Shown: positions 27,835-36,486 of the stretch, piece after piece | Position numbering within the stretch: the stretch's first letter is position 1 | Layout of the letters: the number at the start of each line of letters is the position of its first letter | Assembly (NCBI RefSeq): GCF_000341225.1 | Contig: NZ_ANAC01000002.1 | Span: 98,970 to 162,969, forward strand | Length of the DNA: 64,000 nucleotides | From: Nocardiopsis alba DSM 43377 | Lineage (GTDB): Bacteria; Actinomycetota; Actinomycetes; Streptosporangiales; Streptosporangiaceae | Direction of reading: 5' to 3' | Program-made: the position numbers and the translations under genes | The notes under the pieces: generated by a model | Database searches by the model: none | What the model was told of the DNA's origin: nothing | Seen by the model: only the letters and a program-made list of their open reading frames with translations

Positions 27835-28541
27835 TTCTCGGCGGGGGCACCCTCGGGCGCGTACGGTGTCCTTCCAGTGGCTTTCTGTGCGGCGGGGGTT
27901 TGAAACCGTTCGCTCCCGCTGGTCGGGACACCTGGCGCCCTAAACCTTTTTCAGGCCACCAAAAAATGACCCGCGCGACCTTGTTTATCCGTAGTCGTCT
28001 GGTTACTTTATTCAGTGGTAAACGGTTGTCGTGTGCCCTGGAAAGGCCCTGGAGGCATTGTCATTCGGTCGTTCGAAAGTGGTCGCCGCTTCTCTGGAGA
28101 GGGCTCGGGTTCCCGGTCCCGCCGGGGTCGCGGGACCTTCTCGGTTTCCCGAATCGGCTATGTCGCAGGGTTTGTCGGGTGTCGGTCGAAGGGTTTCGGG
28201 GGCTCTCCCATTTCCCCGAAGGTCATCGCACCGTCGACCCGTTCCACCGTCGAAGGGGTCTCGAACCGTTCTCGTCGCGAGAATCCCCGGACTCTCGGGG
28301 ATGTGGTCGCGCGCCATTCGGGACCTGGTCCCATGGGCGCGGTCGAAAGCGCGGCCCCCTTCTCCCGAAGGGAGAGGCCCCCTCTCGGTGGCCCCTCCCC
28401 GAGGGAGGACACGGTCGTGGCCGTCGTCTGAGGGGGTCTCGCCGGAGCACACGTCGACGCCATCGAGACCGAGGCCCGGGCGGCCGGTCCCCACCCGCCT
28501 ACGGGATCGTCCGTTCGTGCCTCGCCGGTCGTCCGAACGCC
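27835..28541. other. Gene-free stretch of about 700 bp, partly AT-rich
   Basis: The section 27890-28070 is notably richer in A and T than anything near it (AAACCTTTTTC, CCAAAAAATGACC, TTGTTTATCC, GGTTACTTTATTCAG). It contains the palindrome GGTTTGAAACC at 27897-27907. The rest is GC-rich with several short stems such as ATCCCCG/CGGGGAT near 28293-28312. Overlapping frames in it translate to improbable proteins. It could hold a small RNA, regulatory sites, or decayed sequence; nothing firmer can be said. Confidence 0.4.
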
Positions 28542-28573
28542 GTGGACCCGCCACCCTCGGGTGGCGGGTCCAC
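28542..28573 (-). terminator. Terminator of the acyl-CoA dehydrogenase operon
   Basis: Perfect 15-bp inverted repeat (GTGGACCCGCCACCC and complement, 2-nt loop, effectively a 14-bp stem with a tetraloop) 31 nt beyond the stop of the small membrane protein gene on the minus strand. Confidence 0.7.
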
Positions 28574-28604
28574 GGATCGTTCGATGTCGGGTGAGGGGTG
28601 CGGC

Positions 28605-28772
28605 TCAGCGCCAGGACCAGGCCCACAGCAGCAGGCAGACGAACATGAAGACCACCACGATCCCGGGGGTCGACCAGGGGACGTGGACCTTCCTGCGAAG
28701 CCTGCGGACGCCGATGATCAGCAGTACTGCCAACAGCCCCATCACGATGAGGCCGTCCCACGCTCCGCTCAT
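28605..28772 (-). CDS. 55-residue two-span membrane protein
   Basis: A short gene of 55 residues with two hydrophobic helices (WDGLIVMGLLAVLLIIGV and TPGIVVVFMFVCLLLWAW) joined by a basic loop (RRLRRKVHVPW), so both ends face outward. GAAAGGG precedes the ATG. It starts 26 nt after the acyl-CoA dehydrogenase stop on the same strand and before a terminator, so it is almost surely co-transcribed. No family recognised; function unknown. Confidence 0.6.
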   Translation of the reverse strand: MSGAWDGLIVMGLLAVLLIIGVRRLRRKVHVPWSTPGIVVVFMFVCLLLWAWSWR

Positions 28773-28798
28773 GACCGGGACCCTTTCGGACGGGGGTT

Positions 28799-29941
28799 CT
28801 ACAGGCCCAGGCCTCGGCCGACGATCTCCTTCATGATCTCGGTGGTGCCACCGTAGATCGTCTGGACTCGCGCGTCCTGCCAGGCCCGTGCCACGGGGTA
28901 TTCCATCATGTACCCGTACCCGCCGTGAAGCTGAAGGCACCGGTCGATGACCCGGTTGCACATCTCGGTGGTCCACCACTTGGCCTTGGCGGCGTCCTCG
29001 ACGGTCAGTTCACCCCGGTTGAGCAGCTCGACCCCGCGGTCCACGTAGGTTCGGGCCAGATCCACCTCGGTGGCCGACTCGGCCAGGACGAAACGTGAGT
29101 TCTGGAAGCGTCCGATCGGGCGGCCGAAGGCGGTGCGGTCCCGGCAGTACTCGATCGTATGCCTCAGTACGAAGTCGGCGGAGGCCACCGCGCAGGTGGC
29201 GATGGAGAGCCGCTCCTGAGGGAGGTTCTCCATCAGGTGGATGAACCCCTGCCCCTCGGTCCCGATCAGGTTCGAGACGGGGACCCGTACGTCGTCGAAG
29301 GACAGCTCGGCGGTGTCCTGCGCCTTCATGCCGATCTTGTCGAGGTTGCGACCCCGGGTGAAGCCGGGCATGTCGCGTTCGACGGCGATCAGGGAGAAAC
29401 CCTGGGCCCCCGCCTCCGGATCGGTCTGGGCGACCACGATGACCAGGTCCGCGTTGATGCCGTTGGTGATGAAGGTCTTGCCGCCGTTGAGGACGAAGTC
29501 GTCCCCGTCGCGTACGGCGGAGGTGGTGATCCCCTGGAGGTCGCTGCCGGTGCCGGGCTCGGTCATCGCGATGGCGGTGATCAGCTCTCCGGAGGCGAAT
29601 CCGGGGAGCCAGCGGCGCTTCTGCTCCTCGGTGGTCAGGCCCACCATGTACGGGGCCATGACGTCGTTCTGCAAGGTGATGCCGAGGCCGCTGGCGTGGG
29701 CTCGACAGATCTCCTCGTTGACGATCTGGTTGTACCGGAAGTCGTCGAGGCCGGTGCCCCCGTACTCCTCGGGGACCCCGTGCCCGAGCAGCCCGACCTC
29801 ACCGGCCCTGACCCATACGGATCGGGGCACGATGCCGTCCTTCTCCCACTGGTCGTGGAACGGGACGACCTCCCTCTTGAGGAACTCGGCGACGGTTTCT
29901 CGGAAGAGGTCGTGGTCGGCGTCGAAGAGTTCCCGTTTCAT
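28799..29941 (-). CDS. Acyl-CoA dehydrogenase
   Basis: 380 residues, the standard length. This FAD flavoprotein makes the first, alpha-beta desaturation in fatty-acid or branched acyl-CoA breakdown. Signatures: AIAMTEPGTGSDLQGI (FAD-binding motif), FITNGINADLVIVVAQT, and the C-terminal RAWQDARVQTIYGGTTEIMKEI. The catalytic Glu is probably the one in IYGGTTEIM-type ends typical of this subfamily. GGAG lies 7 nt before ATG 29941. A 19-bp palindrome 46 nt upstream of the start suggests TetR-type repression shared with the thiolase. Confidence 0.9.
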   Translation of the reverse strand: MKRELFDADHDLFRETVAEFLKREVVPFHDQWEKDGIVPRSVWVRAGEVGLLGHGVPEEYGGTGLDDFRYNQIVNEEICRAHASGLGITLQNDVMAPYMVGLTTEEQKRRWLPGFASGELITAIAMTEPGTGSDLQGITTSAVRDGDDFVLNGGKTFITNGINADLVIVVAQTDPEAGAQGFSLIAVERDMPGFTRGRNLDKIGMKAQDTAELSFDDVRVPVSNLIGTEGQGFIHLMENLPQERLSIATCAVASADFVLRHTIEYCRDRTAFGRPIGRFQNSRFVLAESATEVDLARTYVDRGVELLNRGELTVEDAAKAKWWTTEMCNRVIDRCLQLHGGYGYMMEYPVARAWQDARVQTIYGGTTEIMKEIVGRGLGL

Positions 29942-29986
29942 GCTCTGCTCCAGAGGGTGTCGGGGGTCACGTTGTTCCCACACGTT

Positions 29987-30005
29987 AACCGAATCAGATT
30001 CGGTT
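29987..30005. promoter_or_regulatory. Palindromic operator, copy 1 (acyl-CoA dehydrogenase / MFS)
   Basis: AACCGAATCAGATTCGGTT, a perfect 19-bp palindrome around one central base, in the divergent intergenic region. Read with copy 2 it defines AACCGAA-N5-TTCGGTT, a size and symmetry usual for TetR-family repressors. Confidence 0.75.
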
Positions 30006-30144
30006 TTGAAGTGCGAGAGGCAAGCCGGGGCAAAGTTCCCGTCCGCGTGGGCGGTTCCCCTGAGAAGGGGAGGAACGGGTTCCTACTCTGGCCGCAGCGG
30101 GGCCGCCGTCCGGGGCGGCCCGCCGGACCGGGGGAGACGATTCG

Positions 30145-32178
30145 ATGGCACGCGCCGGCACCGCCGACCGAGGGGAACGGGACGGCCGGCGCGGCGGTCG
30201 CATCGCGCTGATCATGACCTCCCTGATGCTCACCGTCCTGCTCTCCGCGCTGGACCAGACCATCGTCTCCACCGCGCTGCCGACCATCGTGTCCGAGTTG
30301 GGCGGGCTCAACCACCTGTCCTGGGTGATCACGGCCTATCTCCTCGCCGTCACCGCCTGCACCCCGCTGTGGGGCAAGCTCGGCGACCAGTTCGGCCGCA
30401 AACGCCTGTTCCTGACCTGTATCGCGGTGTTCCTCGCCGGGTCGGCGTTGTGCGGGGCCGCCCAGGACATGCTGCAACTGGTGCTGGCCCGCGGCTTCCA
30501 GGGCATCGGCGGCGGCGGGTTGATGGTGCTGGCCTCCGCGATCATCGGCGACGTGGTCTCTCCGCGCGAACGGGGCAAGTACCAGGGACTCTTCGGCGCG
30601 GTCTTCGGGGTCTCCAGCGTCGCCGGGCCGTTGCTCGGTGGCCTGTTCGTCGACCACCTGTCCTGGCGCTGGGTCTTCTACATCAACCTGCCGCTGGGGC
30701 TGCTGGCCTTCCTGACGGTGCTGTGGGTGCTGCCGAGCCGGAGCCCCGTCGGACGGCAGAACATCGACTACGCGGGCATCGTCCTGATCGCGGCGACCGC
30801 CGTGTGCCTCACCCTCGTCGCCTCCTGGGGCGGCAGTGTCCACTCCTGGCTGTCGTGGCAGATCATCGGCCTGTCCGCGGCCGGAGTGATCTTCGGGATC
30901 GGATGGTGGTTCACGGCCCGAAGGGCCCCGGACCCGGTCATGCCGCTCGGCCTGTTCCGCGACCCCACCATCGTCGTCTCCATGGGCATCAGCCTGTGCG
31001 TGGGCTTCGCCATGATGGGTTCGATGGCGTTCCTGCCGCTGTTCCTCCAGATCGTCCACGGTCTGTCGCCCACGGCCTCCGGGCTGCACCTGCTGCCCAT
31101 GGTGCTGGGCATGTTCCTCACCTCGATCACCAGTGGACGCCTGGTCACCCGTACCGGCGTGTACAAGCCGTACCCGATCGCGGGCATGGCGCTCACCTCG
31201 CTCGGCCTGTTCCTGATGTCCCGGATGGGCCCGGAGACCTCCCTGGTGGAGATGGGGCTGTACTTCTTCGTCCTGGGCGCCGGTCTGGGACTGGTGATGC
31301 AGGTGGTGGTCGTGGTCGTGCAGAACGCCGCCTCCTACGACAACCTGGGGGTCTCCACCTCCGCCGCGACCTTCTTCCGCTCGATCGGCGGCTCGTTCGG
31401 CACGGCGGTGTTCGGCGCGGTCTTCGCCGGACAGCTCGCCGGGAATCTGGCGGCACGGGCCGGCGCGCTCGACCTTCCGCCGGGGGTGGACCCCGCTCGT
31501 CTGGAGAGCGACCCGAGGGCGCTGGACTCCCTCTCCCCGGCGACCCAGGCCGGTTTCCTGGAGGCCTACGCCGACGCCATCGACACCGTCTTCCTCTGCG
31601 CGGTCCCGGTGGCCCTGGTCGGGTTCGTCCTGGCGATCTTCCTGAAGCAGATCCCGCTGCGGACCACGATCGGCACCCCGGACCTGGACGAGACCGTCGC
31701 CCCGGTCGCCACCCCGAGTCGCACGGCGATCGAACAGGTCGAGAACGAGATCTACCGGGCCTGCGGGGCGGAGGGCGCCGAGACGATGTACGGGCGTCTG
31801 CGCGAGGCCGCGGGGCTGGACCTCTCCATCGAGGCCTGCTGGGCGCTCAGCCATCTGGGCGTCAAGGGGCCGATGACCGCTGCCGAGCTGGCCCGGATGT
31901 CCGGACTGCACGATTCCCGGTGGGAGGTCGCGCATCGAGAGCTGCTGGAGGCCGGATACCTGGTGTCCGAGGAGGAGCCGTGGGAGTTGAACTGGCGCGG
32001 GGAGGACGCGGTCCGAAGCCTGTACGAGGCGCAGCGCACGGCTCTGCGTTCCCTGCTCGCCGACTTCGGGCCGGACGAACATCCCGACGTGTTCGAGGTC
32101 CTGGAACGGGTCACCGGGGGCACTCTGAGCGCCGAGAACGACATCGGTGGCCTGGGGCGTTCGGGGGAGTCCTCCTGA
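30145..32178 (+). CDS. MFS exporter of the DHA2/EmrB-QacA family with C-terminal winged-helix domain
   Basis: 677 residues. Fourteen membrane helices fill residues ~20-525, with the motif [19 protein letters not shown] in helix 1 and [13 protein letters not shown] after helix 2, typical of proton-driven multidrug exporters. The last ~140 residues are soluble: a winged-helix-like fold ([42 protein letters not shown]) resembling MarR-type DNA-binding domains. GGGGGAGA precedes the ATG. The gene shares its promoter region, and the palindromic operator, with the divergent acyl-CoA dehydrogenase, and thiolase follows 121 bp later behind a second copy. Substrate unknown; the tail may bind DNA or protein. 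Confidence 0.88.
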   Translation: MARAGTADRGERDGRRGGRIALIMTSLMLTVLLSALDQTIVSTALPTIVSELGGLNHLSWVITAYLLAVTACTPLWGKLGDQFGRKRLFLTCIAVFLAGSALCGAAQDMLQLVLARGFQGIGGGGLMVLASAIIGDVVSPRERGKYQGLFGAVFGVSSVAGPLLGGLFVDHLSWRWVFYINLPLGLLAFLTVLWVLPSRSPVGRQNIDYAGIVLIAATAVCLTLVASWGGSVHSWLSWQIIGLSAAGVIFGIGWWFTARRAPDPVMPLGLFRDPTIVVSMGISLCVGFAMMGSMAFLPLFLQIVHGLSPTASGLHLLPMVLGMFLTSITSGRLVTRTGVYKPYPIAGMALTSLGLFLMSRMGPETSLVEMGLYFFVLGAGLGLVMQVVVVVVQNAASYDNLGVSTSAATFFRSIGGSFGTAVFGAVFAGQLAGNLAARAGALDLPPGVDPARLESDPRALDSLSPATQAGFLEAYADAIDTVFLCAVPVALVGFVLAIFLKQIPLRTTIGTPDLDETVAPVATPSRTAIEQVENEIYRACGAEGAETMYGRLREAAGLDLSIEACWALSHLGVKGPMTAAELARMSGLHDSRWEVAHRELLEAGYLVSEEEPWELNWRGEDAVRSLYEAQRTALRSLLADFGPDEHPDVFEVLERVTGGTLSAENDIGGLGRSGESS

Positions 32179-32242
32179 CGCGGACGGCCTCACGCGGTCG
32201 GATCGGATGGAAAGCGGGGGGCGGGGTCTTGCCGGCCCGGTG

Positions 32243-32263
32243 AAACCGAATACAGTTCGGTTT
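32243..32263. promoter_or_regulatory. Palindromic operator, copy 2 (thiolase)
   Basis: AAACCGAA-TACAG-TTCGGTTT, the same arms and 5-nt spacer as the copy at 29987, located 36 nt before the thiolase start. Confidence 0.75.
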
Positions 32264-32299
32264 ATCAGGACGTCACATCCACGCCCTTTGGAGGACCCC

Positions 32300-33442
32300 G
32301 TGGCCGAGGCATACATCGTCGGCGCAGTACGTACCCCCGTCGGCACCAGGAAGGGCGCGCTGGCAGCCGTGCACCCGGCCGACCTGGGAGCCCACGTCCT
32401 CAAGGAACTCGTCGAGCGCACCGGGGTCGACCCGTCCGCCGTCGAGGACGTCATCATGGGCGTCGTCAGTCAGGCCGGCCCCCAGGCCCTCGATCTGGCC
32501 CGTACCGCCTGGCTGTCGGCCGGGCTGCCCGAGACCGTCCCCGGCGTCACCCTGGACCGCCAGTGCGGCTCCTCCCAGCAGGCCGTCCACTTCGCCGCCC
32601 AGGGCGTCATGTCCGGCACCCAGGACCTCGTCGTGGCGAGTGGAGTGGAGAACATGGGCATGGTGCCCATGGGCGCCAACGTCCAGTTCGCCATCGACAA
32701 CGACCTCCCGCTGTACGGCGAGGGGTGGATCGAGCGTTACGGCTTCCAGGAGATCTCCCAGTTCCGCGGCGCCCAGCTCATGTGCGAGAAGTGGGGCTAC
32801 AAGCGCGAACAGCTGGAGCGCTTCGCCCTGGAGAGCCACCGACGCGCCGCCGTCGCCTTGGAGGAGGGCCGCTTCGACTCCCAGATCGCCCCGATCGCCG
32901 GGGTCTCCCGGGACGAGGGCGTGCGTGCCGACACCACCATGGAGAAGATGGCCGGCCTCAAGCCGCTGCGCGAGGGCTGGGAGCTGACCGCCGCCGTGGC
33001 CAGCCAGATCTCCGTCGGCGCCGGCGCCCTGCTCATCGCCTCCGAGCGGGCCGTCGAGCGGCACGGTCTGACCCCGCTGGCCCGGATCGTCCAGCTCTCG
33101 CTGGTCGGCGACGACCCGGTCTACATGCTCACCGCTCCGATCCCGGCGACCAGGATCGCCTTGGAGAAGGCGGGTCTGGGCATCGACGACATCGACGTCA
33201 CCGAGATCAACGAGGCCTTCGCCCCGGTCCCGATGTCGTGGATCGACGAGCTGGGCGCCGACCCGGCCAAGGTGAACCCCAACGGCGGCGCCATCGCCCT
33301 GGGCCACCCGCTGGGCGCCACCGGTTCGATCCTCATGACCAAGCTGGTCAACGAACTGCACCGCACCGGCGGCCGTTACGGCCTCCAGACCATGTGCGAG
33401 GGCGGTGGCCAGGCCAACGTCACCATCATCGAACGGGTCTGA
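32300..33442 (+). CDS. Acetyl-CoA acetyltransferase / 3-ketoacyl-CoA thiolase
   Basis: 380 residues. It cleaves 3-ketoacyl-CoA with CoA, or runs in reverse to acetoacetyl-CoA. Catalytic residues are visible: nucleophile C89 in DRQCGSSQQAVHF, the His of GGAIALGHPLGATG near 337, and the second Cys of QTMCEGGGQAN near 366. The FadA5/FadA6-type wording (EGWIERYGFQEISQFRGAQLM) suggests the lipid or steroid degradation branch, but this is not certain. The start is GTG 32300 behind GGAGG. The operator upstream matches that of the acyl-CoA dehydrogenase, implying joint induction by an acyl-CoA or related ligand. Confidence 0.92.
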   Translation: MAEAYIVGAVRTPVGTRKGALAAVHPADLGAHVLKELVERTGVDPSAVEDVIMGVVSQAGPQALDLARTAWLSAGLPETVPGVTLDRQCGSSQQAVHFAAQGVMSGTQDLVVASGVENMGMVPMGANVQFAIDNDLPLYGEGWIERYGFQEISQFRGAQLMCEKWGYKREQLERFALESHRRAAVALEEGRFDSQIAPIAGVSRDEGVRADTTMEKMAGLKPLREGWELTAAVASQISVGAGALLIASERAVERHGLTPLARIVQLSLVGDDPVYMLTAPIPATRIALEKAGLGIDDIDVTEINEAFAPVPMSWIDELGADPAKVNPNGGAIALGHPLGATGSILMTKLVNELHRTGGRYGLQTMCEGGGQANVTIIERV

Positions 33443-33453
33443 CCCCACGCCTC

Positions 33454-33490
33454 GACGGGGCCGCCTCCCATCCCGGGACGCGGCCCCGTC
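33454..33490. terminator. Terminator between thiolase and the 160-aa gene
   Basis: Perfect 11-bp stem (GACGGGGCCGC / GCGGCCCCGTC) with a 15-nt loop between convergent genes. Confidence 0.6.
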
Positions 33491-33497
33491 CGCCGGT

Positions 33498-33980
33498 TCA
33501 GGGCAGGACCACCTTGATGTTCTCGAAGAAGGCCTCCAGCTCTCCTTCACCCTCCGACCAGGAGCCGAAGGGTTCGGAGCACTTGAAGACGTAGTGCAAC
33601 TCGTCATCGCCCTGCCAGTGGACCCCGACCCGGGCGCCGGCGTCCTGGGCCTCGTCGAAGACCTCCATGCTGGTGAGCTCGACGGTCTCGCCGGTGTCGG
33701 TCGCGAGCTCGACCGGATCGATCGTGGTGACGGTGGCGTCGGCGACGTTCCCGCCGATCTGTACGGCCACCATGTCCGTCCAGTACCCGGCGGCCTCCTC
33801 CTCGGAGTCGAACCGGGCGGCCTGCCCCTCGGTGTGGGCGAGCGTGACACTGCAACCGTTGAACTGGAAGCCCTGCGAGTCGTCGCCGGGCTCGCGGGCC
33901 GACCACTCGGGGATCTCGTCGGGTACGTACCAGGCGTAGTCGCCATCGGCCGGGACCGGTGAGTACTCCCTGTCGTCCAC
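33498..33980 (-). CDS. Hypothetical acidic protein, 160 residues
   Basis: 160 residues, strongly acidic, no signal peptide or membrane segment. Segments such as FNGCSVTLAHTEGQAARF, VGVHWQGDDELHYVFKCSEPFGSW and LEAFFENIKVVLP alternate strands and helices like a small alpha/beta protein. The GTG start has no alternative upstream ATG before an in-frame stop. It lies 48 nt after the YcaQ-type gene on the same strand, so may be co-transcribed. I do not recognise the family. Confidence 0.6.
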   Translation of the reverse strand: MDDREYSPVPADGDYAWYVPDEIPEWSAREPGDDSQGFQFNGCSVTLAHTEGQAARFDSEEEAAGYWTDMVAVQIGGNVADATVTTIDPVELATDTGETVELTSMEVFDEAQDAGARVGVHWQGDDELHYVFKCSEPFGSWSEGEGELEAFFENIKVVLP

Positions 33981-34028
33981 GGCGCCCCCGGTGGTCAGGT
34001 GACGAATCCTGCCAGGGACCCCCGACCT

Positions 34029-35267
34029 TCACCGCATCGATGCCGGAGAGGAAAGGCCCTCCCCGGCCACGCCGTTCTCCAGACCGAGCCAGACGGCCAT
34101 CTCCTTCAACTGTTCCACCAGCTCGGGCATGGTGTCGGCGGGGGCGTCCGGCTCCAGGGTGACCCGGCGGGCGAGCAGGGTGCCCGAGGCGCGGTCGGCC
34201 TTGAGGTCCACCCGGGCCACCAGATCGTCGCCCAGCAGGAACGGCAGGACGTAGTAGCCGTGCACCCGCTTGGCGGCCGGCACGTAGATCTCCAGCCGGT
34301 AGCGGAAGCCGAACAACTCCTCGGCCCGATCGCGGGTCCACACCAGTGAGTCGAACGGGCTCAGCAGCGCACGGGCCTCCACCTTGCGGGGTACGCGGGC
34401 GTCCCGATGCAGGTAGGCGGGGCGCTCCCAGCCCTGGACGGTGACCGGGATCAGCTCTCCGGCGTCCACCAGGTCGGCGACGGCCTTGCGGGACTCGACC
34501 GCCTTGAGTCGGAAGTAGTCGCGCAGGTCGGGCTCGGTGGCCACGCCGTGCGCGCGGGCCGCGATGGAGACCAGCCCACGATGGGACTCCTCCGGGGTGG
34601 GGAGGGGCGCGGTGTGGATCTCGGCGGGGAGCGCGCGTTCGGGCAGGTCGTAGCGGCGTTCGAACTGGATGTTGCGTCCATTGGAGGTGAGATCGCCGAT
34701 CCAGAACAGGTACTCCAGGCACTTCTTCACCTCGGACCAGTTCCAGCCCCAGTGGTCCTTGCGGCGCGGGGCGTCGTGCGCCAGGGCCGCCTCGACCTCG
34801 CGGGCGGTGGCCGGACCGATCCGGGCGACCTCCTCGCGCACCGCGGTGAGCAGTTCCGGCCGCTCCTCGCGGATCCCGTTCAACCACCCGACCCGTTCCT
34901 GGGCGCGGTTGCGTTCCATCCGGTGGCGCATCAGCAGGTGGGTCGAGGGCGGTACCAGGCTCGCCTCGTGGGCCCAGCACTCGACCAGGCGGGCCCGACC
35001 GGAACCGACGGTGGAGGTGGCGGCCCGGTCCAGCAGGGCGGTGTCGTAGCCGCCGAGTCTGGCGAAGATCGGCAGGTACTGGCTGCGGGCCAGGACGTTC
35101 ACGCTGTCGATCTGGAGGATCCCGATCCGGCCCAGGACCCGGGCCAGGTGGGCGAGGGTCGGTTCCGCCCTGGGGCGCGGGTCGGCGAAGCCCTGGGCGG
35201 CCAGGGCGATCCGTCGGGCCTGGGGCAGGGAGAGTTCGGCGTCGCGACGAGGATGGGGTTCGGCCAT
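34029..35267 (-). CDS. YcaQ-family winged-helix protein (DNA glycosylase-like)
   Basis: 412 residues of the YcaQ/winged-helix DNA-binding family. Opening [16 protein letters not shown] with [28 protein letters not shown] is the family hallmark, followed by WAHEASLVP and the C-terminal [27 protein letters not shown]. coli YcaQ (AlkX) unhooks DNA interstrand crosslinks, and Streptomyces AlkZ is the self-resistance relative; catalytic Gln residues QxQ are not clearly distinguishable here (QIDS is the position I would examine). TAGGTT ends 6 nt before the ATG, suggesting a leaderless message. Divergent from xth, another DNA-repair gene. Confidence 0.85.
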   Translation of the reverse strand: MAEPHPRRDAELSLPQARRIALAAQGFADPRPRAEPTLAHLARVLGRIGILQIDSVNVLARSQYLPIFARLGGYDTALLDRAATSTVGSGRARLVECWAHEASLVPPSTHLLMRHRMERNRAQERVGWLNGIREERPELLTAVREEVARIGPATAREVEAALAHDAPRRKDHWGWNWSEVKKCLEYLFWIGDLTSNGRNIQFERRYDLPERALPAEIHTAPLPTPEESHRGLVSIAARAHGVATEPDLRDYFRLKAVESRKAVADLVDAGELIPVTVQGWERPAYLHRDARVPRKVEARALLSPFDSLVWTRDRAEELFGFRYRLEIYVPAAKRVHGYYVLPFLLGDDLVARVDLKADRASGTLLARRVTLEPDAPADTMPELVEQLKEMAVWLGLENGVAGEGLSSPASMR

Positions 35268-35273
35268 GCCGTC

Positions 35274-35279
35274 AACCTA
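35274..35279 (-). promoter_or_regulatory. Candidate leaderless -10 box of the YcaQ-type gene
   Basis: TAGGTT on the minus strand, then 6 nt, then ATG. Confidence 0.45.
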
Positions 35280-35519
35280 GTCCGTGCCGACGACATTTCT
35301 CGGCACCTCTCTACGGAAGAGAGCTTTTCTCCATTTAGGGTGTCCGAAAGGGGGCTCTGGAAGGCTGAATCCCCACCAAGGGGGGTTGGGAAGTCGCTAT
35401 GACGTCGGATTCCTCCACTTCCTCGAAAAAACCTTGTGCACGATGCGAACCGGAGGGGGCGAGGGCCCGTCCAACGCAACGCGACGGAAACGGACCGATC
35501 ATGTGCCGGGAGTCGCGTG

Positions 35520-35556
35520 ACCCCGGTGCGGAGGACGGCCGCACCGGGGTCTTTCC
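35520..35556 (+). terminator. Orphan terminator-like hairpin
   Basis: Perfect 12-bp stem ACCCCGGTGCGG / CCGCACCGGGGT with loop AGGACGG, followed by CTTTCC. No plus-strand gene lies upstream within the region. Confidence 0.6.
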
Positions 35557-35638
35557 GTATCCGCCCACCGAGCAACGCTCGATGACGCCGTCGCGGAGGT
35601 CCGAGCGCAGGTCAGAGCGGGACGTCGGCGCGATGATC

Positions 35639-35644
35639 TAGCCT
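35639..35644 (+). promoter_or_regulatory. Candidate leaderless -10 box of xth
   Basis: TAGCCT ends 6 nt before the GTG at 35651, which supports that codon over the TTG at 35645. Confidence 0.5.
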
Positions 35645-35650
35645 TTGGCT

Positions 35651-36475
35651 GTGCGTATCGCGACATGGAATGTGAACAGTGCCCGCGCCAGGGCCGAACG
35701 GATCGGCGACTGGCTGGACCGGAGCGACATCGACGTCGTCGCCATCCAGGAGACCAAGGCCCGTGACGACCAGTTCCCCGCCTCGGTCTTCACCGACCGC
35801 GGCTATGAGGTCGCCCACCACGGGCTCTCGCAGTGGAACGGGGTCGCGATCGCCTCGCGGGTGGGGCTCGACGACGTGCGGATCGGGTTCCCCGGCCAGC
35901 CCGGTTACGGCGACCCCGAGGAGCGCGAGGCCCGGGCCATCGCCGCCACCTGCGCGGGCGTCCAGGTGTGGAGCCTGTACGTGCCCAACGGGCGTGAGGT
36001 CGACCACCCCCACTACGCCTACAAACTGCGCTGGTTGGAGGCTCTGCGCGAGGCGGGCGTCGCCCGGTTGGCGGAGGACCCCGAGGCGCAGATCGCCTAC
36101 GTCGGCGACTTCAACATCGCCCCTCAGGACGACGACGTGTGGGACATGGCCGCCTTCGAGGGCCTCACCCACATCACCGAGCCGGAGCGGTCGGCCTTCC
36201 AGGCCCTGATCGACGCGGGGTTCGACGAGGTCGTGCGCGAGCACACGCCGGGTCCGGGCGTGTACACCTATTGGGACTACAAGGGGTTGGCCTTCCCCAA
36301 GCGCAGGGGCATGCGGATCGACTTCGTGCTCGCCTCGCCCGCGCTGCGGGCCCGGGTGACCGGGGCCTCCATCGACCGCGAGGAGCGCAAGGGCAAGGGG
36401 GCCTCCGACCACGCCCCCGTCATCGTGGCCCTCGACGGGGCCGATGACCGGCCGGTCGACCGGCAGAAGAAGTAG
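35651..36475 (+). CDS. xth: Exodeoxyribonuclease III / AP endonuclease
   Basis: 274 residues. It cuts DNA 5' to abasic sites and degrades 3' ends in base-excision repair. Signatures: MRIATWNVNS start, VVAIQETKARDDQFP (metal Glu), YVPNGREVDHPHYAYK, YVGDFNIAPQDDDVWD (catalytic Asp/Asn), YTYWDYKGLAFPKRRGMRIDFVL and the final KGASDHAPV with the catalytic His. I choose GTG 35651 since it gives the family N-terminus and sits 6 nt after a TAGCCT box. The ribokinase gene follows with only an 11-nt gap. Confidence 0.93.
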   Translation: MRIATWNVNSARARAERIGDWLDRSDIDVVAIQETKARDDQFPASVFTDRGYEVAHHGLSQWNGVAIASRVGLDDVRIGFPGQPGYGDPEEREARAIAATCAGVQVWSLYVPNGREVDHPHYAYKLRWLEALREAGVARLAEDPEAQIAYVGDFNIAPQDDDVWDMAAFEGLTHITEPERSAFQALIDAGFDEVVREHTPGPGVYTYWDYKGLAFPKRRGMRIDFVLASPALRARVTGASIDREERKGKGASDHAPVIVALDGADDRPVDRQKK

Positions 36476-36486
36476 TGAGGACGACG

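Larger units (their letters stand above)
35268..35650. other. 383-bp intergenic region with hairpins
   Basis: Lies between two divergent repair genes. It holds a small stem CTCTCT/AGAGAG at 35307-35323 followed by CTTTTCTCC, a C-rich/G-rich stem near 35371-35390 (AATCCCC/GGGGGTT), and a strong terminator-like hairpin at 35520-35550 on a strand where no gene precedes it. A small transcript ending there is possible. Open frames across it use TTA, CTA and AGA codons and are unconvincing. Confidence 0.4.

Noticed and set aside
27900..28856. Overlapping long open frames on both strands in the gene-free island
   Set aside because: Their translations lack any family motif, mix frames in high-GC DNA, run across terminators, and show no ribosome site or codon bias.
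35284..35520. Open frame of 78 residues ending at the orphan terminator
   Set aside because: It uses TTA, CTA and AGA codons and mixed third-base GC, unlike real genes nearby; no ribosome site.
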